A stretch of 64,000 bases of DNA from Latrodectus hesperus (GCA_037975125.1 JAJQOW010000021.1:1306501-1370500); one strand, 5' to 3'; counted from the first letter of the stretch, positions 29,471 through 45,052 are shown. Numbers and translations are program-made. The notes: generated by a model not told the origin, from the letters alone.

Positions 29471-29502
29471 TTAATACAAATTTTTTAGGAAATTTGTATT
29501 AA
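29471..29502. repeat. Hairpin, 13-bp perfect stem
   Basis: TTAATACAAATTT (29471-29483) pairs with AAATTTGTATTAA (29490-29502) around a 6-nt loop, just upstream of the candidate exon on the minus strand. Confidence 0.75.
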
Positions 29503-29653
29503 GTGAACAATTCAACGTTTCTATTATGGTCAATATTTGTTAAGTGTTATCGATTGAAAAGTATATTGTTTTTATACAAAAATATTAAGATATTTTTGAT
29601 AAGATCGTATGTCTTCAAGAGATCTATGAAAATACACTCGATATCAAGTTTAA

Positions 29654-31384
<1,731 letters not shown>

Positions 31385-31905
31385 TGATAAACTGCTTATG
31401 ACTGCCAAGATTTCACGAGATTTCCAGTGTATCATTGTTTCCTAATATGATTATGACTGCTAACTGATTATGGTGAAACTGGTTTTGACTGCAAAGATTT
31501 CACGTGATTTCCCGTGCATCACTGTTTCCTAATATGATTATGACTGCTAACTGATTATGATGAAACTGGTTATGACTGTTAAGATTTCGCGTGATTTCCC
31601 GTGTATCACTGTTTCCTAATATGATTATGACTGCTAACTAATTATGATAAAACTGGTTATGACTACTAAGATTTCACGTGATTTCCCGTGTATCATTGTT
31701 TTCTAATATGAGTATGACTTCTAACTGATTATGATGAAACTGATTATGACTGCTAAGATTTCACGTGTAAGATATCGTGTATCATTGTTTCCTAATATGA
31801 TTATGACTGCTAAGATTTCACGTGATTTCCCGTGTATCATTGTTTCCTAATATGATTATGACTGCTAAGATTTCCCGTGATTTCCCGTGTATCATTGTTT
31901 CCTAA
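31385..31905. repeat. Minisatellite, 87-bp and 55-bp units
   Basis: Tandem repeats built on GATTATGACTGCTAACTG, ATGAAACTGGTTATGACTGC and AAGATTTCACGTGATTTCCC. About four units are 87 bp long. The last units are 55 bp because 32 bp between two TTATGACTGCTAA direct repeats are missing. One unit has the end altered to GTGTAAGATATCGTG. Confidence 0.92.
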
Positions 31906-32460
31906 TGGAAAGTACATTAATGTTTTTTTTCAGGTAATATTGCAATACAATGAAATGATGAAACTGGAAATATTTGACTAATAATTTAATAAATACTAAG
32001 GCGTAACACACTGCCAGAAGACAAGATGAGGATTAAAACTTTAAGAAATAATAAGAGACATATATGATATAGTTGTTTAAAAAAGAAATGCAACACTCAA
32101 TGGAAAAATGTTTAATGTAAATTACTCTCTCTTTTTGTATATCAGTTTTTATGATGTAATTCTTTATATATTTTCCAATTTGAAAAACTTGCTAATTTGC
32201 TATTTATATAAATCTATTAAATATATTTTTTAAGATTTCAACACGTTATTTTCTAAACTAATAGAACAATTATAAATAAAAAGCTAGAAGTAACTTCTTA
32301 TTTTTAATAATAGTACCATAAATATTATTTTGTAAGATTGTAACCTGTAGTTAAAGGGACTACATTCGCTATTACGTAGATTTACTTAATAACGACTGAT
32401 TATAATTAAAAAGAGCAATTTGATACAAATTGAGAAATCAAGATTTATAATTGATTTGTA

Positions 32461-32465
<5 letters not shown>
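31906..32465. other. AT-rich stretch
   Basis: No supported feature. Confidence 0.4.

Positions 32466-32531
<66 letters not shown>
32466..32531. repeat. (TA)n array
   Basis: About 65 bp of TA. Confidence 0.95.
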
Positions 32532-32536
<5 letters not shown>

Positions 32537-32880
32537 TGATACATTGAAAAACATAATTTATATTTTTTGTAATTTACTTTGTTGTATACTTAAATTATCA
32601 AGAAATTTTTCTTATTTATGGCTTATAAATTTAAGAATTGCAAGCCAATCGAAGGCATTATATTTCAAGGCAAAAAGTAATAATATTCATATAAAAACCA
32701 AAAAATAATATTTTATAAACATTAATTGTTTTTATCTATTTTAATGAAAAGCAATTAAGGCAATTTTTTTACTGTAAGAAATATTTAAACTTATCAATAC
32801 ATCAAAAATTGAAACTGTCAAAATGTTATTTGCTTGTTTTATACTGAACAATATTTGACAAGTCCATTCTTCCATCATAA

Positions 32881-33119
32881 TTCATATTTTCATAACATCA
32901 TAATTTCAGAATATTAGTTTACATTTCTTAAATTCTTGAAACAGGATGTTTCTTATGAATTTCATATTTTCCTAACATCATAATTTAAGAAAATCAATTT
33001 ACATTTCTTAAGTTCTTGAAACAGTAAATATCTTATAAATTTCATATTTTTATAACATCATAAATTAGGAATACCAATTTACATTTTTAAATTTTTGAAA
33101 CAATATATATCTTATAAAT
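32881..33119. repeat. 80-bp tandem repeat, three units
   Basis: Units start at 32881, 32961 and 33041, each with TTCATATTTT, AACATCATAA, TTTACATTT and TTCTTGAAACA (TTTTTGAAACA in the third). The period is exactly 80 bp, with increasing divergence in the third unit. Confidence 0.9.
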
Positions 33120-34306
33120 GCGTTTATATTTAGTAGAACTGTATTTCTAGAACTGACACTTTCATCAATTATAAAAATCTACATCCTATTTAAAAATTAA
33201 ATTTGATTTCCTTATTAGAAGAACATATTTTATAAAATAGTCATCATTTGAGTGCTTAATTCTGTTGATACAAGTGAATGCCTATATTAATGTAATTTTA
33301 TTATGTTTTTACTATGAATAACACACAGTGCTATTTTTCCTTTATTTGAAATCAATTACATAGAAAAGTAAAATTCAAAATAAATAATATCCCAAAATGA
33401 GAAATTCAACAACATTGTTGAAAACAGAAGGGATCTAAGGAATAAACCTTTTTTTTGTAGCATAAACAAAATGTTCTGTTGCCACTGAATAAAAGTATAG
33501 ATTTGCAACACTAATATAAAAATAAGTTTGTTGCAACTATGTTTTGACAAAAAAGTTCTACAACTAACTTATCTAAATACAAACCATATACGACTTAGGT
33601 TTCTAAGAAAATTATGGCGCAAAAGTAAATCTGTACCAGATACTAATTTTGTATCTTTAGTCTAGCAAATTGCTAACTACTATCAAGACAGCATAAAAGG
33701 AAATTATCAAGCAAACAGTCACGTATTTCACTAGTTTACAAAATTCACCATACTTTTTATTGAAAAAATTGCTGACTAAACAATAAACTTGACTGCTATT
33801 TGTTTTCTTTAGAAAATAATTTGGGAATTACAGTTCGCCGAATTTAAAATTTTTCACTACAATACTATCTAAATGATAGTTTTATCACTTCTTTAGAAGT
33901 AATATCGATATATTCATTTAATATATCAAGTATATCATTTAATATATTCTGAAGAATAATTTAGTAAGATAAGTTTGTAGTCAAAAGTACTAATTATAAA
34001 AAGTGCTATAAAAGTATAGTTCTATGATAATGAATTTAAGGACATGTACGATACACTAGTTGAGTCAATAACACGATGTAATATAGAGGTCACTTCTAGT
34101 AAATGAGGACATACCTAGTATTAATGTAGAGATTTTTCAGTTTATTTACAATATAATGTAAAGATTAAAACTAAGTTTTTAGAAAAATGCGTTTTTTCAC
34201 TTTTGTCTCAATTTTGACCAGTATGGTGCTTTAATCTCGGTGGTCTCAGGTAAATTAAAAGAAATCAATTTCTTAACCAATATAATTTTGACAGTTTCAT
34301 GAAAAA
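33120..34306. other. AT-rich stretch
   Basis: No supported gene. A minus-strand open stretch at 34.27-34.5 kb (containing WEELPKNILKKYV) has somewhat higher GC and may be an old transposon end, but I cannot assign it. Confidence 0.35.
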
Positions 34307-34353
34307 CTCATCATAAATTCCTAAACGCAGCGAATTTAGGAACTTATGATGAG
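34307..34353. repeat. Hairpin, 19-bp stem
   Basis: CTCATCATAAATTCCTAAA (34307-34325) pairs with 34335-34353 at 18 of 19 positions around a 9-nt loop. Confidence 0.8.
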
Positions 34354-37176
34354 CTAATGGTTGGCTCTTAATCATTAGAGTAGAAGCTTCGAGGTTGAAT
34401 GGAAAGAAAATGGCCATGGTCTTCGACAGTCGAAACATACTTTTTGAGGATGTTTTTAGGTAGTTCTTCCCATTTCTCTCCCCTAGTGAAATGAAAATAT
34501 GTTGAAAGGTTCTTCTGAAAAGCAAAGTATTTTGAATGCTAAAAAGTATTGTGCATTAACTTCCAGCTGTTAAGTTATTGTAAGTCGTATTCAAATAAGG
34601 AAGATAACGACCTTATTTGACAATGTCTTATTAAAAAGGGATGTTATACTTTTCAACACTACATTAATCCGTAAAATTTAATATACTGATTCGTATATAT
34701 TCAAGTAGAATTTCAATTTAAAAACAAATTTCCAAGCTTTAAGCTGTTATCAAAAAAAAAAATAATATTTATTATACAGTTAAGACAAATGAGGTCAATT
34801 AGCAAAGTACATTTCGATAACTAAAAATAAGCAAAAACTTTTGAGAGGAATTTTTTAATGCTTATGTTTTAATTATTTTGTTTTAATTTCATTTTAATCT
34901 TATAGTTTAAATTTTCACGTCTTATATATTTTATGTTGAAGTTTGATTTTAAAATAATATATATATATTTATTGCATATTCACGCATCATTTGCCTTTAT
35001 CTAATATTCATTCAACTAAATTAGTACACAGATATTTAAATCCTATAGTTTTTTTTCACATTCAAAGTAGGATGAGATTTATGGTGTTTTGTTAAATTTT
35101 AAAGGATTTATTAGAAATATTTTTTAAGTATAGAAATTAGAGACGTATTTTCTTCCAGAAAGTTACAGGAAAAGGATGTACAAATAGTTAAATCATATTG
35201 GGTACGAAGAACACTATTCATAAAATTCAATAAATTAAGAGCACATACAGGAATTTAAATATTTAACCGGACTCCCAAAGGGAGATGCACTTTAGAAATG
35301 AGATTTTAACCACTTAAAGTAGGCACGTACTTCTCTCTCCGTTGCCCATACCTTATATCAGAGTAAACACCCTAAAAGCTATCATCGATTATCAAACAAT
35401 CGATAGACTTTAAGATGAAAAATATTTCAAATATATAAATATTTAATATCTGATATACATTTTCAAGAAGTATTCAATTATATTAAATTTTGACTCTTAA
35501 AACTGTATTTTAAAGGAGAATAAAGTTCAATATAAATGTTGCTTTATCTCTTTTAGAGATAAAATCAAAAACATTATTTTATTTTCCTGTTATTTAATAT
35601 TTTAAGTGCTTTTGGAAAAAAATATGTGAGAACCAATGTCTTGGAGTATAAATATAAACTATTTTGGATTATTTGTTTTTTGAAATATTTTTTCTGTTCT
35701 GTTAACCCACACACACTTTACATATTGTTTTCACACACTCTTTACATGAAATTTTGTTTTACTACTGGTGAATTTATTTTTAACAGCGAACTTCATATCT
35801 ATTTTGTTGCAATAATTTTCTTAAAATCAAATTTTATTACATTTTAATTTTATAAAAGTCAGTTTGCATATATTCTGGAGCGTATTATTTGGACTTAGTA
35901 CTTTAATATAGGAAAGTATACAAAAACTAAATATAATTTTCAAATAATGTTTTAAAAGTAATTAGAAAGACTTATTTATAGATCGAAATCAAAATTAAGA
36001 CAATATTAAATCGTATGTCTTATATTAGGATACTTAATGAATTTAACACATTAAAAAAATTTTTTTTCGTAATAAAGAAAAGAAAAAAGTGCTATAATTA
36101 ATTTTAAAACTTATATTATTCTTTTAAAATTAGAATCTTTTTAAAATTTAAATGCTACTAAAAACTATAAATTAACTAAATTTAATTTAACAAGGAAAAT
36201 TTAACTATAAATTACAGTAGGATATGTTTTTAAAATTAAAAATTTGAAACTTCATTTATTTTGCATATATATTAAAATGTTCATAAAAATGGTAAAATGC
36301 TTCTATGACATTTGAAACGTAGTTATTGAAAACAAATATATTCTATCATTTGTTAAAAAATATTGAAATGCTTACGAGCATTTTTCGACAAATATTGTAT
36401 TTTTATATTTAAAGTCAAAATAATTGCTACCTGTCATAAGCATTTGTATTTATGAGAAAAACATAATTTTAAAGATTATAAAAAACGTGGATCCTTAGCA
36501 AGTTATTTTATATTTAAATAAGATTGAGACTAAGTATAATTGAACTGAAAGAAGCAAATATATTTCAAGCTTGGTTTATAAATTTAAAATAGTTAGGAGA
36601 GAAAAATTTTCAACAATGCTTGACATGAATTCTCATTTTTTTTCAGCATATCGCAAATCAATCGTATAAACAGATTAGAAGTGACTGGAAAAACTGTAAT
36701 TATTTTAAATAAAAATGTTGGTAACTATTAATATCTTTTATGTTCAAAATATAAAAAATCGATATTATTTTTGGTTCTGAAAAAAATTAAAATAAAATCT
36801 ATAAAACCTCCTTGTATCGATTTGAACTAATTAGAAAGTGGATGTTTAGTCTTCTCTTTTCCATATTGCTTTTTCTTCTGTTCTCTTTTCAACGTGTTCA
36901 GTTTTGGAAGTAATATCACTAAAGATTTGAAAATTTGAAGACCAATTATTTAGGACAGCAGGTAATTTCCACGATTTTGAAAACTTTTACAAATGTAAAA
37001 ATTTATGTTTAAAAAAATACTGGTAAAAATCAAGAATGAATTTTTTTCATCGCCAACGATATTCAAACATTCGATGGTGAACTTCCAATTGTTTGCTGCC
37101 ACTCAAAGAAAGTGAATTGAAGGCAGGCAGCAAATTTGTTGACAAGTCGGACTTACAAAGCCATCTCATTATGATG
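34354..37176. other. AT-rich stretch
   Basis: No gene could be supported. A short segment at 35286-35330 (GCACTTTAGAAATGAGATTT...) resembles 52733-52768. Confidence 0.4.
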
Positions 37177-37247
37177 TGACGTATATAAAACGTCATTTGA
37201 CGTCATGGATATTTTAAATTAATGAGAATCGTAATAAATTGACGTAA
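37177..37247. promoter_or_regulatory. Cluster of TGACGT (CRE/ATF-like) motifs around a TATA-like sequence
   Basis: TGACGT at 37177, TATATAAAA at 37182-37190, ACGTCA at 37190-37195, a perfect palindromic CRE TGACGTCA at 37198-37205, and TGACGTAA at 37240-37247. Four such motifs in 71 bp are unexpected in DNA this AT-rich. No downstream gene is visible in the window, so a promoter role is only a suggestion. Confidence 0.35.
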
Positions 37248-37558
37248 TGATCTCAACTGGAACGAAAGAAACAACCACTTTACGTTAAATAAATTAGTAA
37301 AATTTTTTTAAAAATTAACATTAATTATGCATATAAAATTATTTATTCTATTCGTTTTTTATGTTACAGAAAGCAACTATAATAATAACTGTTGTGTAGA
37401 ATCAAAAATAAATAATTTAAGGCTCTTATTTACAATTTAAGATAACAATTTCCTAATCTTGGTTACATTTTCTACAAAAGCTTTTAAAATAATCTCAAAA
37501 GTAACAGGATGAGGGACTTTTTAAATTTAAAAATGTAAGTTTAATTGATCGTGAAATA

Positions 37559-37811
<253 letters not shown>

Positions 37812-37815
<4 letters not shown>

Positions 37816-39482
37816 GAATACTTAATTCGTATATCTTTTTACGTCTACAGAGATATCTTCTAATTTGTATTTTTTCTGCCTTGAGTGACAAATCTGATAA
37901 AAAAGACAGCAGTACAGAAAAGGAAAGCTTAATAAGTTATTGATGACCTATGTATTTGTCTGTCACTACAGCAAGCGAATTACTAGTGACAGAAGCTCAT
38001 TAACTGATGCACGAAATGCGTCATATTGCTCTTGCACTCATTTAAAGGTATGTAAGTTGACAATACATGGTTACTAAATGTTTCGATGTATATAGATTGA
38101 TTTTATGATAATTTAGCATCATATAGTGTGCTTGAATTTAATGCTTGCAATAAGATGAATATGCTGAAAGATAAATTTATTATATTTAACTATATTTCCT
38201 TTTAATTTATGAATAAACTTCACTTTCATGTCTATGATTTGCATGATATTTTATTAAAAACACTAAAATTGTAAATATGAAAATGATAATTGTTTCATAT
38301 TACCGATAAGGAATATTCTGCGATATGTGATTTACAGTGACATAATCATACAAAATTTATTTTCAGGTTAATTATTTACTATTCGATTCAATGTTTCTCC
38401 AAAGAAGATAATTTTATATTATGTCTTTGTTTTTCGAAGGGCTCAACTGTTGGAAACGACTTCTAAAGAATTCTCCATGTGTTTTATTTTTATAAATTAA
38501 ATAGGTTAAAAAAAACTATGAAAAATCCTCGGTGAAGATTATGATGATGTGTATAATAAAAGATAACTTTCAGCAGCTTTCAAGAGCTAGTCTATGCTCG
38601 ATAAAGTATCAAGAAATTACAAAAGCTAGTCTCTATTCTATGAAATGTCAAGAAATTGATGACATTTTAGTAATTATCAATTTCTTTTTTTTAAGAATGC
38701 GCAATTTTTTTTTAAAAAAATAATCTGCTCGAATACGTTACAAGTAGGAAAGCAGTCGATACAACAAGTTATATGTAATATACTTTTGATGACGTTTTTT
38801 GCAATCCATAAATGTTTTATTAACAAGTTTTTTACGGCTTGTAATGATTTCTGATGCCATCAATCACTCAGTACAAAACATGTATTTTAATTGCAAAAAC
38901 AGAAAATGTTATATAATCGCATATCTGTTGAGTGCGGAAATTGCGAATCCATATTTCTGAAGATTGCTTAAAAAGGAATGCAAGAATGATTTTCAAATAT
39001 GAACAATAATCCCTACATAAATCTGTGACAACAGTTCATGAGGTATTACATCCCAGCAATCTTATCTTATATTGCTTTATATTCTGCAAAGTTTTATGTT
39101 AGATAAGTTATTTGTTGATTAATTGGAATGGTTTTACACAGCTAAGTGTTTCTTCATTACAATTTATACTTTTATTTTAAACGACATCGGTTGAGGTATT
39201 TTTGAGACAGCATTATTTATCAAACACTGTTAGAGGCAACATTTCCTATTACGGTTAAATGATTCCTAGACTGATTTAATCACTTTGAGATTGAATGCTT
39301 TTAGAAGTTTCGGCTTCATTTTAAAAAGTAGCATTACATAATCATCGTGTACAAAACGCAATCTTATTTACACAGCTGACACAAGAGAGAGGATTCAAAC
39401 CTCGCAAAAACTTTTCTTTATTCAATCCATTATACTGTTTTCTATGTAGGCAACACCTAACGCTAAGTAAACAGAGGGTTTT
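37812..39482. other. AT-rich stretch
   Basis: Contains an imperfect tandem duplication at about 38586-38660 (GCTAGTCT...AAGAAATT twice, about 39 bp apart) and an isolated minus-strand B-box-like sequence (GGTTTGAATCC, near 39376). Nothing else supported. Confidence 0.4.
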
Positions 39483-40110
39483 TGTTGTTGGTACTTACCT
39501 TCTGGTGTAGGAAAGCCTACACCAGGTCCCAAAGGCACCGACGCACAAGTTCTGGGTAGACTTTATCCTGCTCAACCACAGCTGACTCCAAGCGGTGTCA
39601 ATAAGAAGGTGAGCTGGACTGACAAAGAGGAGACAGGAACAAGGAGGAAAAGTCCTCTCCTCATTAAGAAACCTTAAGCCTTTTATAAGTGACCACTTCT
39701 AAATCTCAACTTGCCCGATTGAAGAGGCCGGAGGCCACTACAAGATAGAGACGGACCCGGATTGCTTGTAGCATACCAGTCATGGAGCAGAGAGCAGTTT
39801 CTTTTTGTTTAAGAGTGGATTTGTGAGAGAATAAGCTCATTTGAATATTGAACGGAAGATTACAGCTTTATTTGGCCATATCTCATGTCTGTTTAACCCA
39901 ATATGCGATGGAATCCACAGCAGGCATATAGATTTTTTCCGATCAATCTCACAGAGAACCAGTAAAATATTTGGATCTGGGACATCATATATTTTAGGCC
40001 AGTTTTTGAAATACTGAATAACACTGGTTATCAATCAGAATCCAAATATTATTTTTGTCAAGGGTCAGGGTATAATCAAGAGCTACATGAATAGCTATGA
40101 TTTCAGCTCT
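39483..40110 (-). mobile_element. LINE 3' region with terminal hairpin
   Basis: The minus-strand RNase H remnant (39837-40110) is followed by about 350 bp of GC-richer non-coding DNA that ends in a perfect 10-bp hairpin, CTGGTGTAGG AAAG CCTACACCAG (39502-39525), and then an (AAC)-type tail. A 3'-terminal hairpin and simple tail fit the 3' UTR of a non-LTR element. That the UTR and the RNase H belong to one element is inferred from order and spacing. Confidence 0.5.
39837..40110 (-). pseudogene. LINE RNase H domain remnant
   Basis: The minus strand reads RAEIIAIHVALDYTL (the catalytic Glu segment), NNIWILIDNQ (the second Asp segment) and, after a frameshift, SICLLWIPSHIGLNRHEI, the WxPSHxGxxxNExAD motif of LINE RNase H with the Asn-Glu part changed. 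The frame ends soon after. It is broken by at least one frameshift and is not functional. Confidence 0.65.
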
Positions 40111-42713
40111 AAAAATTGAGATCCTTATTTTCGATGCTTAATAAGCAGAGGGTTATCTTACAATTCTAGAATTTCCAGCTTTCCAAAACCTTAAAGTATC
40201 TATCTACTATTGGGAAATGCTGGCCACATAGTAACAGATGGTTACACTGGAATACCTTGTCTTCCTCAACTAACTGTTCTTAATAAATATTAAAATATAA
40301 TCAACAGCTGTTAATAGTAAATTAAAAATTTTCAAAAACATAATCTAGAAAGATACTGAAAGTAAGTTGACAATATCATGCACTGTTCTTCACCAATGGT
40401 TGGGATAAAGCATGCCATCTTTTATTGTAATGAGGACATACCACTAAGTAAATATACGCTATATGGACTCTGCATATTATGAAATGAATTTACATAGAAA
40501 CAAACGGTATCTTCTAATTCGAAAAAAGAATTAAAATTTGTGCAAGTTATTGCATTATTTCCAAGTAAATCAAATATTAACATTTGATTCATAGAATGTA
40601 GGCATTTCAATTCAATAAATTGGAATCCATTCTCTCAGTAAAATTTAATGGATTTCCTGAAGAAGTAATAGAAAACAAATTAGTAAAATAAAATACCTTT
40701 CCGCTTAAATGTTTTTTTATCAATATGTACTGCCGAATTATTGTAAAGTTAATAATATTGGTAATGATATTTCTCTAATAAAATTTTGACTTACGTAAAT
40801 GAAGTATTTTTAAGGAAATCTCAGAAGTTTTATAAAATTACTGATATTATTGTGTTAGATTTTTTAACTTTATCATTTATATTTGTAAGTTAAAAAAGGC
40901 TAAAGTGTTATTTTTTGAAACGGTAATTTAAAGTTATTAAAATGCTTAAACGATAATGAATTGTTTATAGTTATTTGAAAATAAGCTTCTAATTGTTTTA
41001 ATTACTTCTAAGAATCCGAAGAGTTATTAAAGTTACATAACAGTTAATAAAAAAAATTGTAAAATTTGAATTATATTTTTGGGGTACATTAATTTCCAAT
41101 TTCATAGAAAAAGTAAGTTCACCTAACAAAAAGAAAATTTTCAAACTAAAATGTTCTATTGTAAAAGAATAAAATGAGAATTTATTCCTCTTTAATATTT
41201 TGTGAATTGTTAACTTATATTATTTTACTTTTAAATTTTATACTAATTAATTATTGCCATTTAAGATATATTAGTTTTAAAATATTTAATAAAATTTTAA
41301 CTAATAATTAAGGAAATTTGTTCAGATTTCTTAATAATATTCCAGTAAGTACCTCTTAATTTATGCTAACAAACTCGACCTTAAAATTGATTTAGTACGT
41401 TATTAATTATTAAAAATTTATATCACATTTTCAACAAACAGTATTATGTTATTGAAGTTAAAGATAATTTATATTAATGAAGATATACAAATATTTTCAC
41501 ATGACAAGAATTAAAGCGTGAAATAATTTCAATTTCTTTTCTTAATTTTGTAAACATTGATTAGAGTTAGATAAAAAAAAATTAAAACCTTAGATTACAT
41601 ATAAAACATTCTATAAAGGGTATTACTTAAATTTTGAAACTTAATTCAAAAGTCTGAAAAAATATACTATTTATTTCAAAATTTTATTGTTAATCTTTTC
41701 GATTTAAAATTAAATTGTATATTAAGTAGAGTAATCTGTTATATGACGTATTCATTCTATAATGCATTTTGAAGAAATGTACATTGATTTTTTTTTTGTA
41801 AAAGACCTTATATTGTAAATTCTCAAACAATAATTGATGAAAATAAATTTGACTGATTTCGTTTTCCTATATATTGCTGAAATAAAAAAGAATTTATGAA
41901 AAAATTTGTAATTGTAAGGCATTCTACATCATCATTGACTTTGTAGCTAATGAGGTATCCCATGTGACTGTTTTCCCTATTAAACATTTATAAATCGCTG
42001 AAATTTCTGAAGCATTCAGTAAACCAAGGGGAATAAATCCGTTTCCCGAAAACAGGTTTAATTTGTTGTTGAGCTTTGGATGAATAGCACAAATATTGGA
42101 TTTTAAAAATCGATGCATTAAGATTTAGGCATTAAAGAGAATAATCGATAAAATGAAAGTATTTATTCATTTACAAAATGGAAATCTATTTATAGTATTT
42201 AAATTTATTTGTAATGTGATTTGATCTTAGGCTCTAGTAATAAAATTGATGTTTGAAGCTTAAATTGATTTAATTTAAAATACAAGGTAATTAAAATACA
42301 AATATTAACACAATCAGACAGTTGAATGAATTTTTAGATTCCAATTTACAAAGTATATAGCAATATTGAATATTAAGTATATCCATTTCAACATTTATTA
42401 ATTAAATTAAAATAAGACAATCGAATATTTTCTAGATTCTTATGCTTTTACAAGAAAGTTTGAATAATACACGTATGAAAATATAATTTGTTATTTTAAA
42501 AAAGGCAGAATATTAAAACTGACTTTCTAAAATAATTTCCTTACAGAAATTTTTATTTAAAAATAACTCATTAGCCACAAATATTTACAAAATATGTTAT
42601 TGATTGATTTTACAAAATATGCATTTTATTTATTTATTTTTTTTAGTAAATTAATTTTAACTTTAGATACACTCCTTTCGTATAAATAAATCATGTGTAT
42701 ACAGTTGTAATTT
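40111..42713. other. AT-rich stretch
   Basis: 40111-40260 may be more of the same LINE remnant; the rest shows nothing supportable. Confidence 0.4.
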
Positions 42714-42998
42714 GCCGCCCACCTTGTCTAGTGGTCAGCGTGTCTGACTGCGGATAGGGAGGTCCTGGGTTCGAATCCTGGCTCGGGCATGGATGTACTT
42801 TCTCTCTCTAACTATTCTGTCTTTGTCCTTTCCTTGTATGAATGTGGAGTGAATGGTTGCCTACCCTATAAACGGGTCCCTATGGCATGTGTGTACTGAG
42901 GAAGTCGGACTCCACAACAAAAATAAGGTTCAGTTGGAAAAGTGGAGCAGCGCACCTCATATTGCCAGCCTGGCTAACACACGAAAACAACAACAACA
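42714..42998 (+). mobile_element. SINE-B copy 4, alternative 3' module
   Basis: Plus-strand copy starting GCCGCCCACCTTGTCTAGTGG-like head (A box) with B box GGTTCGAATCC near 42769. The centre contains TTTCTCTCTCTAAC and CTGTCTTTGTCC. The 3' module AAGTGGAGCAGCGCACC ... GCCAGCCTGGC matches copy 3, and an (AAC)n tail follows. Target duplication: ACAGTTGTAATTT (42701-42713) and ACAGCTGTAATTT (42999-43011). Confidence 0.9.
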
Positions 42999-43577
42999 AC
43001 AGCTGTAATTTGAAAGCAAATCTGTCATTTGCTTTAAAAATGTGAAAGTGTATAATTTAATATGTTTTTTAGAATATAATAATATTCTTTTCCTAAAAAT
43101 ATTAAACTTTGTTTCGAAAAATTTAAATTTAAAAACGTAAGCAAAGAGCCATACAAAATGTAATGAAAACATATTTTCTACAATGATTAAAATATCATAA
43201 ACATTAATATCTAATAATGTCAATTTAGCTTCATAAAATATAATTTTTTAAGAATATTACATTTCTGGTAAACTGATAATAAAATGTATCTGTTATAGAT
43301 GCACACTATTAAATTTAAATAATATTATCTAATTTTATTAAAAAAATTCTCTTCTATTATAATGAAAAGATTGATTCCAGTTTTAATGAGGTGTGATAAA
43401 TCTTGGATTTTTTCTTATGATGAAGATGTGTCAGATAATTCAAATTAAATTAATCAACAGCTGAAGCTAACCCATGATACATGAAAATCTTAAATTTCGA
43501 TTTCGAAAAATTGACAACAATAGGAAATGAAGCACAGTTGGTCATGAAAATTTATTTTGATTCTCTTATTGGAAATC
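42999..43577. other. AT-rich stretch
   Basis: No supported feature. Confidence 0.4.
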
Positions 43578-43880
43578 GTTGTTGTTTACTAATGACACTT
43601 GGACAAGCCAAGCTGGCTACGCTATGCGAATTAAGTCGATTGGGAGCGTCTTTCGTTTTAATCAGAGCACCATGAAGGTGAAAGTAACGACTTTGCTCTA
43701 CACACATGCCATAGGGACCCGTTTATAGGGTATGCAACCATTCACACCTCATTCATACAAGGAAAGGACAAAGACAGGATAGGTAGAGAGAGAAAGTACA
43801 TCCATGCCCAAACCGGGATTCGAACCCAGGACCTCCTTATCCGCAGTCAGGCACGCTGACCACTGGACAAGTTGGTTGGC
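43578..43880 (-). mobile_element. SINE-B copy 5
   Basis: Complete minus-strand copy, with the B box read as GGTTCGAATCC near 43815-43825 and the 3' module matching copies 1 and 2 (GTCATTAGTAAACAAC at the end on minus). Flanks TCTCTTATTGGAA and CTCTTATAGAAG suggest a decayed target duplication. Confidence 0.85.
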
Positions 43881-44155
43881 TCTTATAGAAGTAATATTAC
43901 ATATGACTGGAAAAATAATATAATACCAAAACTCTTTTTTAATGCGGGAAAGAAAATGTATATTTATTTAATTTCATCCAAGAATCAACTAAACAGAAAA
44001 AACGTACAACAAATAAAAAAGTGATAAAAAAATAATTAAATTTTGAGTCAATGAATGAGTATTGAAAAAATTTAAAATTTATCACTGAAACTTTTATTAT
44101 AAAAATGTCTGGAATGCACTACGCACACAAATGTCATTACTTGTAAGATGTTATG

Positions 44156-44965
<810 letters not shown>

Positions 44966-45049
<84 letters not shown>
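44966..45049. repeat. (TA)n array
   Basis: About 84 bp of TA. Confidence 0.97.

Positions 45050-45052
<3 letters not shown>

Noticed and set aside
29471..29502. 13-bp hairpin as a terminator
   Set aside because: Rho-independent terminators do not apply in a eukaryotic genome; listed only as an inverted repeat.
31385..31905. Regularly spaced repeats resembling a CRISPR array
   Set aside because: The units are contiguous and similar along their whole length, with no unique spacers, and the genome is eukaryotic.
35286..35332. Segment resembling 52733-52768 as a repeat family
   Set aside because: Only about 35 bp align, with gaps; too little to define an element.
42714..42790. Possible functional tRNA genes at the SINE heads
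   Set aside because: B boxes are good, but anticodon and acceptor stems do not pair properly and each head continues into a repeated SINE body with target duplications.
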